A stretch of 43,556 nucleotides of DNA from Acidovorax sp. GTDB lineage: Bacteria > Pseudomonadota > Gammaproteobacteria > Burkholderiales > Burkholderiaceae_C. The stretch covers positions 1 to 43,556 of the forward strand of contig NZ_JADHVT010000024.1 of assembly GCF_016783915.1 (NCBI RefSeq). The letters run 5' to 3'. Positions 43,304-43,556 of this stretch are shown one piece after another. Under the pieces are notes generated by a model. It was not told the DNA's origin. It did not search any database and was given only the letters and a program-made list of their open reading frames with translations. Both the position numbers and the translations under genes were made by a program. Numbering within the stretch: position 1 is the stretch's first letter; each line of letters begins with the position of its first letter.

Positions 43304-43556
43304 GGTTTGTGTTGATGAAAGAGCGAAGGGGGCGAGTTGTCGTTGCGGCAGCTTACGCGACGGTGAATATGGGGCTGACTGCGAAACGCCGCCGGCGCCA
43401 GAGAGACGCGTGGCCCCCTGTTCCTTGATGCTTTGGAGGCGGCTGTTGCTGGATTGGGTGGTTGAGCGGTGGTGAGGATAAAGTCTGGGGTTTTCCCTGT
43501 GGTCGCTTCAAACCGTGCTATAGTCGAGGGCTTCGCTACTGAGACCTTGCTGCGAA
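43304..43556 (+). promoter_or_regulatory. Window-end intergenic region with extended -10 promoter
   Basis: No gene is seen in the last 253 bp. TGC-TATAGT at 43516-43524 is a good extended -10 element pointing rightwards. There is no convincing -35 at 17 bp. It is followed by an inverted repeat TTCGC (43532-43536) with GCGAA (43552-43556) at the very edge, so a structured leader of a gene beyond the window is likely. The ribD promoter must also lie here on the minus strand but I could not place it. Confidence 0.4.

Overview
The window is a chromosomal segment of a G+C-rich betaproteobacterium, most likely of the Comamonadaceae (Acidovorax or a close relative). Three things point there: the order of the flagellar and chemotaxis genes, flagellin and Che proteins of beta-proteobacterial type, and short dispersed palindromic repeats of a kind I associate with that family. 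Almost all of it is one flagellar/chemotaxis locus with a sugar-nucleotide cassette inside it. I saw no insertion sequence, prophage, tRNA, rRNA or CRISPR array.

Layout. (1) 1-5235, minus strand: motA-motB, cheY-cheZ, flhB-flhA; flhA is cut by the window edge. (2) 5700-11446, plus strand: seven tightly packed genes, most with overlapping stop and start codons. They are glucose-1-phosphate cytidylyltransferase, CDP-glucose 4,6-dehydratase, an RmlC-type epimerase, a sugar C-methyltransferase, a left-handed beta-helix acyltransferase, an NAD-dependent reductase/epimerase and a CmcI/rhamnosyl-O-methyltransferase-family protein. (3) 11578-13779, minus: a TPR-containing GT41 (OGT/SPINDLY-type) glycosyltransferase directly downstream of a flagellin gene. 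(4) 13904-17197: two near-identical flagellin genes, divergently transcribed from back-to-back sigma-28-like promoters. (5) 17399-19649: fliD-fliS-fliT. (6) 19981-31673: fliE (minus) divergent from fliF-G-H-I-J-K-L-M-N-O-P-Q-R (plus), i.e. the basal body, switch and export apparatus. (7) 31683-33418, minus: a NarL-type response regulator and a soluble receiver-histidine kinase hybrid. (8) 33607-40096, plus: a small CheZ-like protein, then cheY-cheA-cheW-cheR-cheD-cheB. (9) 40177-43303, minus: an ABC-F ATPase (Uup) and ribD, which are housekeeping genes flanking the locus.

How it works together. The Fli/Flh proteins build the basal body and export gate, FliC1/FliC2 form the filament with FliD as cap and FliS/FliT as chaperones, and MotAB powers rotation. 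The Che proteins control switching through two CheY proteins and two CheZ-type candidates.

The most interesting part is the sugar cassette plus the GT41 enzyme. I infer that the cassette makes a CDP-activated, branched-chain 6-deoxyhexose (3-C-methylated, probably O-methylated, perhaps O-acylated, reminiscent of vinelose or virenose) and that the GT41 enzyme attaches it, or another sugar, to flagellin. A second novelty is the 148-residue protein heading the chemotaxis operon. It keeps the Asp-x-x-x-Gln catalytic pair of CheZ and shares its exact C-terminal hexapeptide (GSVDLF) with CheD of the same operon.
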